Origin: Psychrilyobacter sp.
GTDB taxonomy: Bacteria; Fusobacteriota; Fusobacteriia; Fusobacteriales; Fusobacteriaceae
NCBI GenBank assembly: GCA_023145315.1
Contig: JAGLEA010000180.1
Location: forward strand, 1 to 5,482
Length of the DNA stretch: 5,482 nt
Reading direction: 5' to 3'
The translations under genes were made by a program, and so were the position numbers. A model generated the notes under the pieces. The model had not been told where the DNA came from. It did not search any database and saw only the letters and a list, made by a program, of their open reading frames with translations. Positions 1 to 5,482 of the stretch are shown one piece after another; the first letter of the stretch is position 1, and each line of letters opens with the position of its first letter.

Positions 1-1782
1 ATAAATAAAGTTGAAATAATAGATACAACAGTTTTATTACTTAAAAATGAAAACATAAAAAACGAAGTTAAGGAAATCAAAAAATTAGAGATAGAAAAAA
101 AAGAGATAGAAAAAAAAATAGAAGTTGAAAAGAGTGAAAAACTAAAGTTGTCTGATGAAAAATTAAAACTAGAGGGGATAATATTAGTAGAAGAGGAAAA
201 AATAAAAAATGATCTCGCTTATCAATTGGCAAAAGATCTATCAGAAGATTCTAATTGTCCCGTTTGTGGTTCAAAAGATCATCCTAAATTAGCTAATCCG
301 AGTATTGAGATAGACGAAACTTTATTATTAAGTTTAAAAGAAACGCTAGAAAAGGTTAACTCTAAATATCATAAACTTGATCCTCAAAAATTAGAAGAGG
401 AACTATCTATAAAGGTAGAAAACTTGAATACTAGAAATAGTATTGAATTAGAAAAAGTTATCAATAAAAATACTGTGGAGATAGATGAGATAATAGGTAA
501 GAATAGATCTTGTGAAGAGTTAAAAAACAATTTAGAACAAGAAAAAAACAATTTAGATCTTAATCGTGTAAAATTAGAGGGAATATTAAAAAATTTAAAA
601 GAAAAATCTGTAGAATCAGAGGAAGTTTTAAAAGATGAAAACAGTAAAAAATTAGAATTAGAGGAAGGATTAAAATTACTATATGTTGATTTTTCTAACT
701 TAGACTTAGAATTAAATGAATTAGAAGAAAAATATAAAGTATTAAAAAATCAAGAGGTAGAATCAAAACTTTATAGAGAGGAAAGTAAGGAATATAGAAA
801 AAAATATGAAGATAAGGGTTCTCAAAAACAAAAAGTGGATGACAATCTGAATAAGGTTAAAACCGAACTAGTAGAAGTAGAAACAACTCTAATTCTGAAT
901 GGAAAAATAAATGAAGAAAAGAAAATAGATCTTCTAAATATGGTTGAAAATAGTAAATTTAGTAATCTAGAAGTTGCCATAGAAAGCTCCCTTAGTCCTG
1001 AGAATGTTATTAAATATGAAAAAGAAATAAAAACTCATTCTAATGAAAGTATAAAAAATAATGGACTAATAGAGAGTTTAAAAATAAAGATAAATAATAG
1101 AACTATTTCTTCTAATGAATGGGAGGAATTAAAGGTAGAAAAAAATGAAATGAAAGAACTTGATGGTAGATTAACTCGTGACATGACTTCTACAAAAAAA
1201 GATATCGATAGAATGGAAGAATTATTAAAAGATGTAGAAGATTTATTGATAGAAAGTAGGGAAAAAGAGGTTGACTATCATTTGTTAGAGGATATGAATA
1301 AGCTATTTGCAGGAAATGCATTTGTAGAATACCTAGCTTTAGGAAAATTAAAGAACATCACGAAACATGCCTCTAAAAGACTAGAGAAAATCACTAATGG
1401 TAGATATGGTATAGGTGTAGGAGGAGATGCAAATTTTGTGATATGTGATAATTTTAATGGTGGTATAAAAAGAAGAGCTGCAACACTTTCTGGGGGTGAA
1501 ACATTCTTAGTTTCACTATCTTTAGCACTTGCTCTATCAAACCAAATTCAGTTAAAGGGTAAGGTTAATTTAGAGTTTTTCTTTTTAGATGAAGGCTTTG
1601 GGACTTTGGATAGCTCACTTCTCGATAAGGTTATTAGTTCTTTAGAAACTTTAAAAGATGATGAAAAATTAAAAGTGGGGATTATTACTCATGTGGAAGA
1701 ACTAAAAGAAAGAGTTCCGAGAAAATTAGAAGTATTAGAAGCAATTCCTGGAGAGAGAGGGAGTAAAGTTGTGATGAATTAG
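1..1782 (+). CDS. sbcC: SbcC exonuclease subunit, C-terminal part (5'-truncated by window edge)
   Basis: The reading frame is open from base 1 with no stop, so the gene begins outside the window; 593 C-terminal residues are visible (numbered here from base 1). SbcC is the Rad50-type ATPase that works with the SbcD nuclease in the cytoplasm to process DNA ends and hairpins. Seen in order: a coiled-coil stretch; the zinc hook CPVCG (Cys86 and Cys89, bases 256-267) followed by SKDHP; a long Lys/Glu-rich coiled coil to about residue 425; and the C-terminal ATPase lobe. That lobe has the LFAGNAFVEYLA block (about 435-446), the ABC signature TLSGGE (495-500), Walker B FFFLDEGFGTLD with Asp530-Glu531 and the D-loop, and the H-loop THVEEL (His564). 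About 504 residues follow the hook, so a full length near 900-1050 is expected. The N-terminal Walker A half and any sbcD lie upstream, unseen. The TTG at 148 is not a real start. Identity is very secure. Confidence 0.96.
   Translation: MNKVEIIDTTVLLLKNENIKNEVKEIKKLEIEKKEIEKKIEVEKSEKLKLSDEKLKLEGIILVEEEKIKNDLAYQLAKDLSEDSNCPVCGSKDHPKLANPSIEIDETLLLSLKETLEKVNSKYHKLDPQKLEEELSIKVENLNTRNSIELEKVINKNTVEIDEIIGKNRSCEELKNNLEQEKNNLDLNRVKLEGILKNLKEKSVESEEVLKDENSKKLELEEGLKLLYVDFSNLDLELNELEEKYKVLKNQEVESKLYREESKEYRKKYEDKGSQKQKVDDNLNKVKTELVEVETTLILNGKINEEKKIDLLNMVENSKFSNLEVAIESSLSPENVIKYEKEIKTHSNESIKNNGLIESLKIKINNRTISSNEWEELKVEKNEMKELDGRLTRDMTSTKKDIDRMEELLKDVEDLLIESREKEVDYHLLEDMNKLFAGNAFVEYLALGKLKNITKHASKRLEKITNGRYGIGVGGDANFVICDNFNGGIKRRAATLSGGETFLVSLSLALALSNQIQLKGKVNLEFFFLDEGFGTLDSSLLDKVISSLETLKDDEKLKVGIITHVEELKERVPRKLEVLEAIPGERGSKVVMN
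88..117 (+). repeat. Perfect 15-bp tandem duplication inside sbcC coiled coil
   Basis: The unit GAGATAGAAAAAAAA occurs twice back to back (88-102 and 103-117), encoding EIEKK twice in the coiled coil just before the zinc hook. The units contain A runs of 8 and 9 bases (95-102 and 110-118). The repeat is in frame and keeps the protein intact. It may simply reflect low-complexity Lys/Glu coding in an AT-rich genome. Confidence 0.8.
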
Positions 1783-1827
1783 AAGTGTTTGAGAAAATTA
1801 AAATTTAACATTTTAAAATAAAATTAA

Positions 1828-1833
1828 AAGGAG
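1828..1833 (+). promoter_or_regulatory. Ribosome binding site for the small secreted protein
   Basis: AAGGAG is a strong Shine-Dalgarno match. It lies 3 bases before the ATG at 1837 but 6 bases before a second in-frame ATG at 1840. The second spacing is more usual, so translation may start at 1840, removing one Met. The 54-base gap after sbcC holds nothing else convincing, only an A/T-only inverted repeat. Confidence 0.75.
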
Positions 1834-1836
1834 TGT

Positions 1837-2196
1837 ATGATGAAGAAAATATTTTTACTATTTTTTATGATAATTAGTACAGCTTTTTCGCTGGAGATAA
1901 CAAGTATTGACCCATTAAACTTTAATCCAGCAGTTCAAGGGGATAAAGAGGCTTACTTAACGGATATTGGTGTCTATGTAAAGGGAGAACCTGGGAAAAG
2001 AGTCGAGATAATAGTTCCCGAAATTTTTATTACAAAAGGAAACAAGATGGAAATAGAAGTTAAAGAGAAAAGTGTATTATTAGACTCTGACGGGAATGGA
2101 AAGTTTAAAATGGATGTAAAGCTTCATGTAGAAAAGATAGAAGTATATAAAACTCTAACAGATAAACTTTCTATAAGGGTTAAGTATCTAAAATAA
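1837..2196 (+). CDS. Small secreted protein of unknown function (possible DUF4402-like beta-sandwich)
   Basis: I do not recognise this 119-residue protein as a named gene. It starts with a classic Sec signal peptide: MMKK, a hydrophobic core (IFLLFFMII, residues 5-13), then S-T-A-F-S with likely cleavage after Ser18. There is no cysteine, hence no lipobox and no disulfide. The mature part of about 101 residues has no further membrane segment and alternates short beta-type stretches with Gly/Asp turns: LNFNP, VYVKGEPGKRVEIIVP, a MEIEVKEK strand, LLDSDGNGKFKMDV, and a C-terminal IRVKYLK. This order (an early 'NF' strand, a 'G-x-PG' turn, an 'L-D-x-D-G-x-G-x-F' turn, a final strand ending in Tyr) resembles DUF4402-type secreted beta-sandwich proteins, but I infer that by eye only. 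It lies 54 bases after sbcC and 109 before hutH, on the same strand. It could be cotranscribed with sbcC or have its own promoter. A periplasmic or surface location is likely in a Gram-negative host. Confidence 0.85.
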   Translation: MMKKIFLLFFMIISTAFSLEITSIDPLNFNPAVQGDKEAYLTDIGVYVKGEPGKRVEIIVPEIFITKGNKMEIEVKEKSVLLDSDGNGKFKMDVKLHVEKIEVYKTLTDKLSIRVKYLK

Positions 2197-2210
2197 ATAC
2201 AATTATATAT

Positions 2211-2234
2211 TTCTAAAAGTGTAGTTTTTTAGAA
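2211..2234 (+). terminator. Weak AT-rich hairpin after the secreted-protein gene (possible terminator)
   Basis: TTCTAAAA (2211-2218) pairs perfectly with TTTTAGAA (2227-2234) around an 8-base loop, starting 14 bases after the stop codon of the secreted protein. The position suits an end-of-transcript hairpin. However, the stem has only one G-C pair and is followed by ACCTATAG, not a T run, so an intrinsic terminator is only a possibility. Confidence 0.3.
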
Positions 2235-2241
2235 CCTATAG

Positions 2242-2270
2242 TTGACTTTTTTCGCAATATGTAGTAATAA
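2242..2270 (+). promoter_or_regulatory. Putative sigma-70 promoter of the hut operon
   Basis: TTGACT (2242-2247) is a 5/6 match to the -35 consensus. At a 17-base spacing lies TAATAA (2265-2270), inside the A/T-rich string TAATAATATATT, which offers alternative -10 elements such as TAATAT (2268-2273). The -35 is good and the -10 is imperfect. Transcription would begin around 2277, giving a leader of about 30 bases before hutH. It is the only promoter-like pair seen before hutH. Confidence 0.5.
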
Positions 2271-2291
2271 TATATTGTATAAAACAATATA
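2271..2291 (+). promoter_or_regulatory. Perfect palindrome over the predicted hutH transcription start (candidate operator)
   Basis: TATATTGT (2271-2278) and ACAATATA (2284-2291) are exact reverse complements separated by 5 bases (ATAAA). The 21-base symmetric site is centred at 2281, directly downstream of the putative -10 and 4 bases before the AGGGGG ribosome binding site. That placement suits a repressor operator for a dimeric regulator. As RNA it would be a weak, mostly A-U hairpin. It does not match the Pseudomonas HutC operator core as I know it, and no regulator gene is in view. Confidence 0.45.
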
Positions 2292-2294
2292 AAT

Positions 2295-2300
2295 AGGGGG
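2295..2300 (+). promoter_or_regulatory. Ribosome binding site of hutH
   Basis: AGGGGG lies 5 bases before the ATG at 2306. It pairs with the anti-Shine-Dalgarno sequence with one G-U wobble. It supports the chosen start, which also gives the N-terminal length expected for HutH. Confidence 0.75.
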
Positions 2301-2305
2301 ATAAG

Positions 2306-3838
2306 ATGTCAAAATTAGTAATTAACAATCAAAGATTAACAATGGAAGATATTGTTAATGTTGCAAGATTTAATTTCGAGATAGAATTAGGGGAAGACGC
2401 GAAAAAAGAGATTCATACTGCAAGGGCTATTGTAGACAAGTTTGTTGATACTGGAGTAGTATCTTACGGTATAACTACTGGATTTGGAAAATTTTCAGAT
2501 GTAATCATCTCAAAAGAAGATGCAAATGATCTACAAAAAAATCTAATTATCAGTCATGCTTGTGGTGTAGGAGAACCTTTCTCAGAGGAAATAGTAAGAG
2601 CTATGATGGCTCTTAGAATAAACTCATTAACAAAGGGTCACTCTGGAATCAGATTACTAACAGTAGAAAAATTAGTAGAGCTATTAAATAAAAATGTTCA
2701 TCCAATGGTGCCTGAAAAAGGATCATTAGGAGCATCTGGAGATCTAGCACCATTGTCACATATGGTACTTACGATGTTAGGGTTAGGAGAAGCTTTCTAT
2801 AAGGGTGAAAGAATGGATAGTTTAGAAGCATTAAAATTAGCAGGAATAGAACCATTACCATATTTAACTTCTAAAGAGGGATTAGCATTAATCAATGGTA
2901 CTCAAGCTATGACAGCTGTTGGAGTTATGACAATATATGATGCTACAAATTTATCAAAAATTTCTGATATAGTAGGAGCTTTAACAATGGAAGCTCTAAC
3001 AGGGATTACTTGTGCATTAGATCCTAGAGTTCATGAAATTAGAGGGCATAGTGGACAAATTGATACTGCTAAAAATTTATTAAACTTAGTGGAAAATAGT
3101 AAAATGACTACTAAGCAAGGGGAATTAAGAGTCCAAGATGCATATGCACTAAGATGTATGCCTCAAATACATGGTGCTACTAAAGACGCACTAAGATTTA
3201 TAAAGGATAAGATTGAGATAGAGATCAATGCAGTAACGGATAATCCGTTAATATTCCCTGAAACAGAGGAAGCAATCTCAGCTGGAAACTTCCACGGACA
3301 ACCTATGGCACTACCACTAGATTATATGGGAATTGCCTTGGCAGAGTTAGCAAATGTATCAGAGAGAAGATTAGAAAGATTAGTAAACCCTGCTCTTAGC
3401 AATGGATTACCAGCATTTTTAACAAAACATGGAGGAGTACATTCTGGATTTATGATTGTACAATATAGTGCTGCATCAGTGGTTTCAGAAAATAAAGTAC
3501 TAGCTCATCCTGCATCAGTAGACTCTATCCCATCATCTGCAAACCAAGAAGACCATGTATCTATGGGAACTATTGCTGGAAGAAAGGCTAGAGAAATCAT
3601 GAAAAATGCAAGACACGTATTAGCTATGGAGATATTAGGAGCTTGTCAAGCTATCGATCTTAGAGAAAATAGAGAGTTAGGAAAGGGAACTAAAGTGGCA
3701 TACAAATTTATCAGAGAATCGGTTGATTTTATAGATAAAGATGTAGTAATGTATAAAAATATAAACAAGTGTTACGAACTAATATCAACTGACGAACTAG
3801 TAGGTCTAGTAGAAGATGTTGTAGGAGAATTATTATAA
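2306..3838 (+). CDS. hutH: Histidine ammonia-lyase (histidase)
   Basis: A complete 510-residue protein, the normal length for bacterial HutH. It removes ammonia non-oxidatively from L-histidine to give trans-urocanate, the first step of histidine catabolism, as a cytoplasmic homotetramer. The Ala143-Ser144-Gly145 triad (bases 2732-2740), within GSLGASGDLAPLSH, forms the self-made MIO electrophilic cofactor. Other family landmarks are Tyr54 in SYGITTGFGKF (catalytic Tyr53 of the Pseudomonas enzyme), His84 in ISHACG, Asn197 in LINGTQ, Tyr280 and Arg283 in QDAYALRCMPQ, the VTDNPL block, and Glu415 in SSANQEDHVSMG. All key residues are present and the frame is intact. The SANQEDHVSMG and MIO contexts fit histidase, not phenylalanine or tyrosine ammonia-lyase. 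hutU follows after 28 bases with no terminator between, so the two are cotranscribed. The promoter and palindrome directly upstream suggest control at transcription initiation. Confidence 0.97.
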   Translation: MSKLVINNQRLTMEDIVNVARFNFEIELGEDAKKEIHTARAIVDKFVDTGVVSYGITTGFGKFSDVIISKEDANDLQKNLIISHACGVGEPFSEEIVRAMMALRINSLTKGHSGIRLLTVEKLVELLNKNVHPMVPEKGSLGASGDLAPLSHMVLTMLGLGEAFYKGERMDSLEALKLAGIEPLPYLTSKEGLALINGTQAMTAVGVMTIYDATNLSKISDIVGALTMEALTGITCALDPRVHEIRGHSGQIDTAKNLLNLVENSKMTTKQGELRVQDAYALRCMPQIHGATKDALRFIKDKIEIEINAVTDNPLIFPETEEAISAGNFHGQPMALPLDYMGIALAELANVSERRLERLVNPALSNGLPAFLTKHGGVHSGFMIVQYSAASVVSENKVLAHPASVDSIPSSANQEDHVSMGTIAGRKAREIMKNARHVLAMEILGACQAIDLRENRELGKGTKVAYKFIRESVDFIDKDVVMYKNINKCYELISTDELVGLVEDVVGELL

Positions 3839-3849
3839 AAAATAACAAA

Positions 3850-3857
3850 AGAGGGAG
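3850..3857 (+). promoter_or_regulatory. Ribosome binding site of hutU
   Basis: AGAGGGAG, 9 bases before the ATG at 3867, is a purine-rich Shine-Dalgarno site in the 28-base hutH-hutU gap. An in-frame stop (TAA at 3843) just upstream means the ATG at 3867 is the first possible ATG start of the frame. Confidence 0.65.
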
Positions 3858-3866
3858 AGTATAATA

Positions 3867-5482
3867 ATGTTTACAAATCACGATATAAACAATGCAATGA
3901 CAATTAAATTAACAAATATACCTACAGAAACTCCTAAATTTGATCCGAAATTTAGAAGAGCTCCTAAGAGAGATCTAACTTTATCACAAGATGAGGTGGA
4001 ATTAGCACTTAAAAATGCTCTTAGATATATTCCAGAGGAATTTCATGAGGAATTAGCAACAGAATTTTTAGAAGAATTATATGAAACAGGAAGAATATAT
4101 GGATATAGATTTAGACCTGTAGGAAGAATATACGGGAAGCCATTAAATGAATATGATGGAAACTGTGTAGAGGGAAAAGCGTTTCAAGTAATGATGGATA
4201 ATAACTTAGACTTTGATATTTGCTTATATCCATATGAATTAGTAACTTATGGAGAAACAGGACAAGTATGTCAAAACTGGATGCAATTTCAATTAATTCA
4301 AGAATATCTAAAAGTGTTAACACAAGATCAAACTTTAGTAATTCAATCTGGTCATCCAATGGGACTATTTAGATCACATCCATCAGCTCCTAGAGCAATA
4401 ATTACAAATGCATTAATGGTGGGAATGTTTGATGATGATGAGAACTATATCAGAGCAGCGGCACTAGGTGTGGCTAACTATGGGCAAATGACAGCAGGTG
4501 GATGGATGTATATCGGGCCACAAGGAATAGTACATGGAACATACTCTACGATACTAAATGCAGGTAGACTATTTTTAGGAGTTCCACAAGATGGAGATCT
4601 AAAAGGAAAGTTATTTGTAACATCTGGATTAGGAGGGATGTCTGGGGCTCAAGGTAAAGCTGTAGAGATCGCAAAAGGTGTAGGAATCATAGCAGAGGTA
4701 GATTACTCTAGAATTGAAACTAGACACTCACAAGGGTGGGTATCTAGTATAGCTCTATCTCCTAAAGAAGCATTTGATCAAGTAGAAGCTTATTTTAAGG
4801 CAGAAGAACCAGCTGCAATAGCATTTCACGGAAATATCGTAGATTTATTAGAATATGCAGCAGATAATAAGATAAAAATAGATCTATTATCAGACCAAAC
4901 TTCATGTCATGCTGTATATGATGGTGGGTATTGTCCACAAGGAATATCTTTTGACGAAAGAACTAGATTGTTAGCAGAGGATAAAGAAAAATTTGTAGGC
5001 TTAGTAAATACAACTCTAAAAAGTCATTACAATGTAATAAAAAGATTAAGTGATCAAGGGACATACTTCTTTGATTATGGAAATGCCTTCCTAAAATCTG
5101 TATATGATGCAGGAGTTAAGGAGATATCTAAAAACGGAAGAGATGACAAGGGTGGATTTATATATCCTTCATATGTAGAAGATGTGTTAGGGCCTGAATT
5201 ATTTGACTATGGATATGGACCATTTAGATGGGTGTGTTTAAGTGGTAAAAAAGAAGATCTTCTAAAAACTGATGCTGCTGCTATGGGTTGTATCGATCCA
5301 AATAGAAGGTATCAAGATAGAGATAACTATATCTGGGTAAGAGATGCAGATAAAAATGGATTAGTAGTAGGAACACAAGCTAGAATCCTATATCAAGATG
5401 CAATGGGAAGAACAAAGATAGCACTAAAATTTAATGAAATGGTAAGAAATGGTGAAGTAGAACCAATTATGTTAGGGAGAGA
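3867..5482 (+). CDS. hutU: Urocanate hydratase, long form (3'-truncated by window edge)
   Basis: The frame stays open from ATG 3867 to the window end (538 full codons), so the C-terminus is missing. HutU adds water to trans-urocanate to give 4-imidazolone-5-propionate, using tightly bound NAD+ as an electrophile; it is cytoplasmic. Visible landmarks are ELVTYGETGQVCQNW, QSGHPMGLFRSHPSAPR, YGQMTAGGW (205-213) with IGPQGIVHGTY (216-226), the Gly-rich NAD-region motif TSGLGGMSGAQ (252-262), FHGN, SDQTSCH (342-348), FDYGNAF, GPFRWVC (451-457), QARILY, and KFNEMVRNGE near the edge. About 85 residues precede the point where short bacterial HutU (about 555 residues) lines up, including ALRYIPEEFHEELATEFLEEL. 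This matches the long, animal-type urocanase (about 670 residues), so some 130 residues are probably missing. The position of the short-form active-site Cys in RICW is Leu508 in RILY. The gene sits 28 bases after hutH in the same operon. The function call is very secure. Confidence 0.96.
   Translation, partial: MFTNHDINNAMTIKLTNIPTETPKFDPKFRRAPKRDLTLSQDEVELALKNALRYIPEEFHEELATEFLEELYETGRIYGYRFRPVGRIYGKPLNEYDGNCVEGKAFQVMMDNNLDFDICLYPYELVTYGETGQVCQNWMQFQLIQEYLKVLTQDQTLVIQSGHPMGLFRSHPSAPRAIITNALMVGMFDDDENYIRAAALGVANYGQMTAGGWMYIGPQGIVHGTYSTILNAGRLFLGVPQDGDLKGKLFVTSGLGGMSGAQGKAVEIAKGVGIIAEVDYSRIETRHSQGWVSSIALSPKEAFDQVEAYFKAEEPAAIAFHGNIVDLLEYAADNKIKIDLLSDQTSCHAVYDGGYCPQGISFDERTRLLAEDKEKFVGLVNTTLKSHYNVIKRLSDQGTYFFDYGNAFLKSVYDAGVKEISKNGRDDKGGFIYPSYVEDVLGPELFDYGYGPFRWVCLSGKKEDLLKTDAAAMGCIDPNRRYQDRDNYIWVRDADKNGLVVGTQARILYQDAMGRTKIALKFNEMVRNGEVEPIMLGR

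Noticed and set aside
148..150. TTG as a start codon for the SbcC frame
   Set aside because: The same frame is open back to base 1 with coiled-coil sequence of the same kind, there is no ribosome binding site, and a start here would leave an SbcC without its N-terminal ATPase half.
1798..1816. Inverted repeat TTAAAAT-N5-ATTTTAA after sbcC as a terminator
   Set aside because: The stem has only A-T pairs and no T run follows. Such matches are expected by chance in sequence this AT-rich.
1789..1819. TTGAGA-N19-TAAAAT as a promoter for the small secreted protein
   Set aside because: The 19-base spacing is long, and the start of transcription would fall almost on the ribosome binding site. It is too weak to list as a feature.
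2222..2241. TAG triplets (2222, 2230, 2239) resembling a HutP-type UAG-repeat RNA site
   Set aside because: The period is 8-9 bases rather than the regular 7 of HutP sites, and the triplets lie upstream of or within the predicted promoter, so they would not be in the hut leader RNA.
2197..2305. A riboswitch or structured leader before hutH
   Set aside because: The gap is only 109 bases, is very A/T-rich, has no recognisable aptamer core, and the predicted leader is about 30 bases.
4111..4359. Open frame of 82 codons on the minus strand
   Set aside because: It lies wholly inside hutU, which has strong family motifs on the plus strand over the same bases. The predicted product has no recognisable features, so it is an antisense shadow.

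Overview
This AT-rich window reads entirely left to right. The codon usage is A/T-ending, the sense strand is purine-rich and the Shine-Dalgarno sites are strong, all of which suggests a low-GC anaerobic bacterium. The protein style (an SbcC with a Lys/Glu-rich coiled coil, a Firmicute-like HutH, and a long, eukaryote-like urocanase) best fits the Fusobacteria (Fusobacterium, Cetobacterium, Ilyobacter or Psychrilyobacter type). A Clostridia-type host cannot be excluded. The assignment is an inference, not read from a marker gene.

Layout. Bases 1-1782 hold the C-terminal part of the DNA-repair nuclease subunit SbcC, a Rad50-type SMC-like ATPase. It is open at the left edge and includes the zinc hook, the long returning coiled coil and the C-terminal ATPase lobe. 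After a 54-base gap, 1837-2196 encode a small secreted protein of unknown function, possibly a beta-sandwich of DUF4402 type. The 109-base gap at 2197-2305 is the main regulatory region. It contains a weak hairpin, a sigma-70-like promoter, and an operator-like perfect palindrome just before the hutH ribosome binding site. Bases 2306-3838 encode a complete histidine ammonia-lyase (HutH). After only 28 bases, 3867-5482 encode urocanate hydratase (HutU), which runs off the right edge. No stretch longer than 300 bases lacks a gene.

How the genes work together. HutH deaminates L-histidine to trans-urocanate and ammonia, and HutU hydrates urocanate to 4-imidazolone-5-propionate. The two genes therefore form the first two steps of histidine catabolism in one operon, probably driven from the promoter at about 2242-2270. 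The later steps (imidazolonepropionase and formiminoglutamate handling) are not in this window. SbcC and the secreted protein have no evident functional link to histidine use and appear to belong to an upstream transcription unit.

I see no clearly undescribed system. The points most worth a second look are the long-form urocanase with Leu where short bacterial enzymes have the active-site Cys, the palindrome over the putative hut transcription start, and the unassigned secreted protein.
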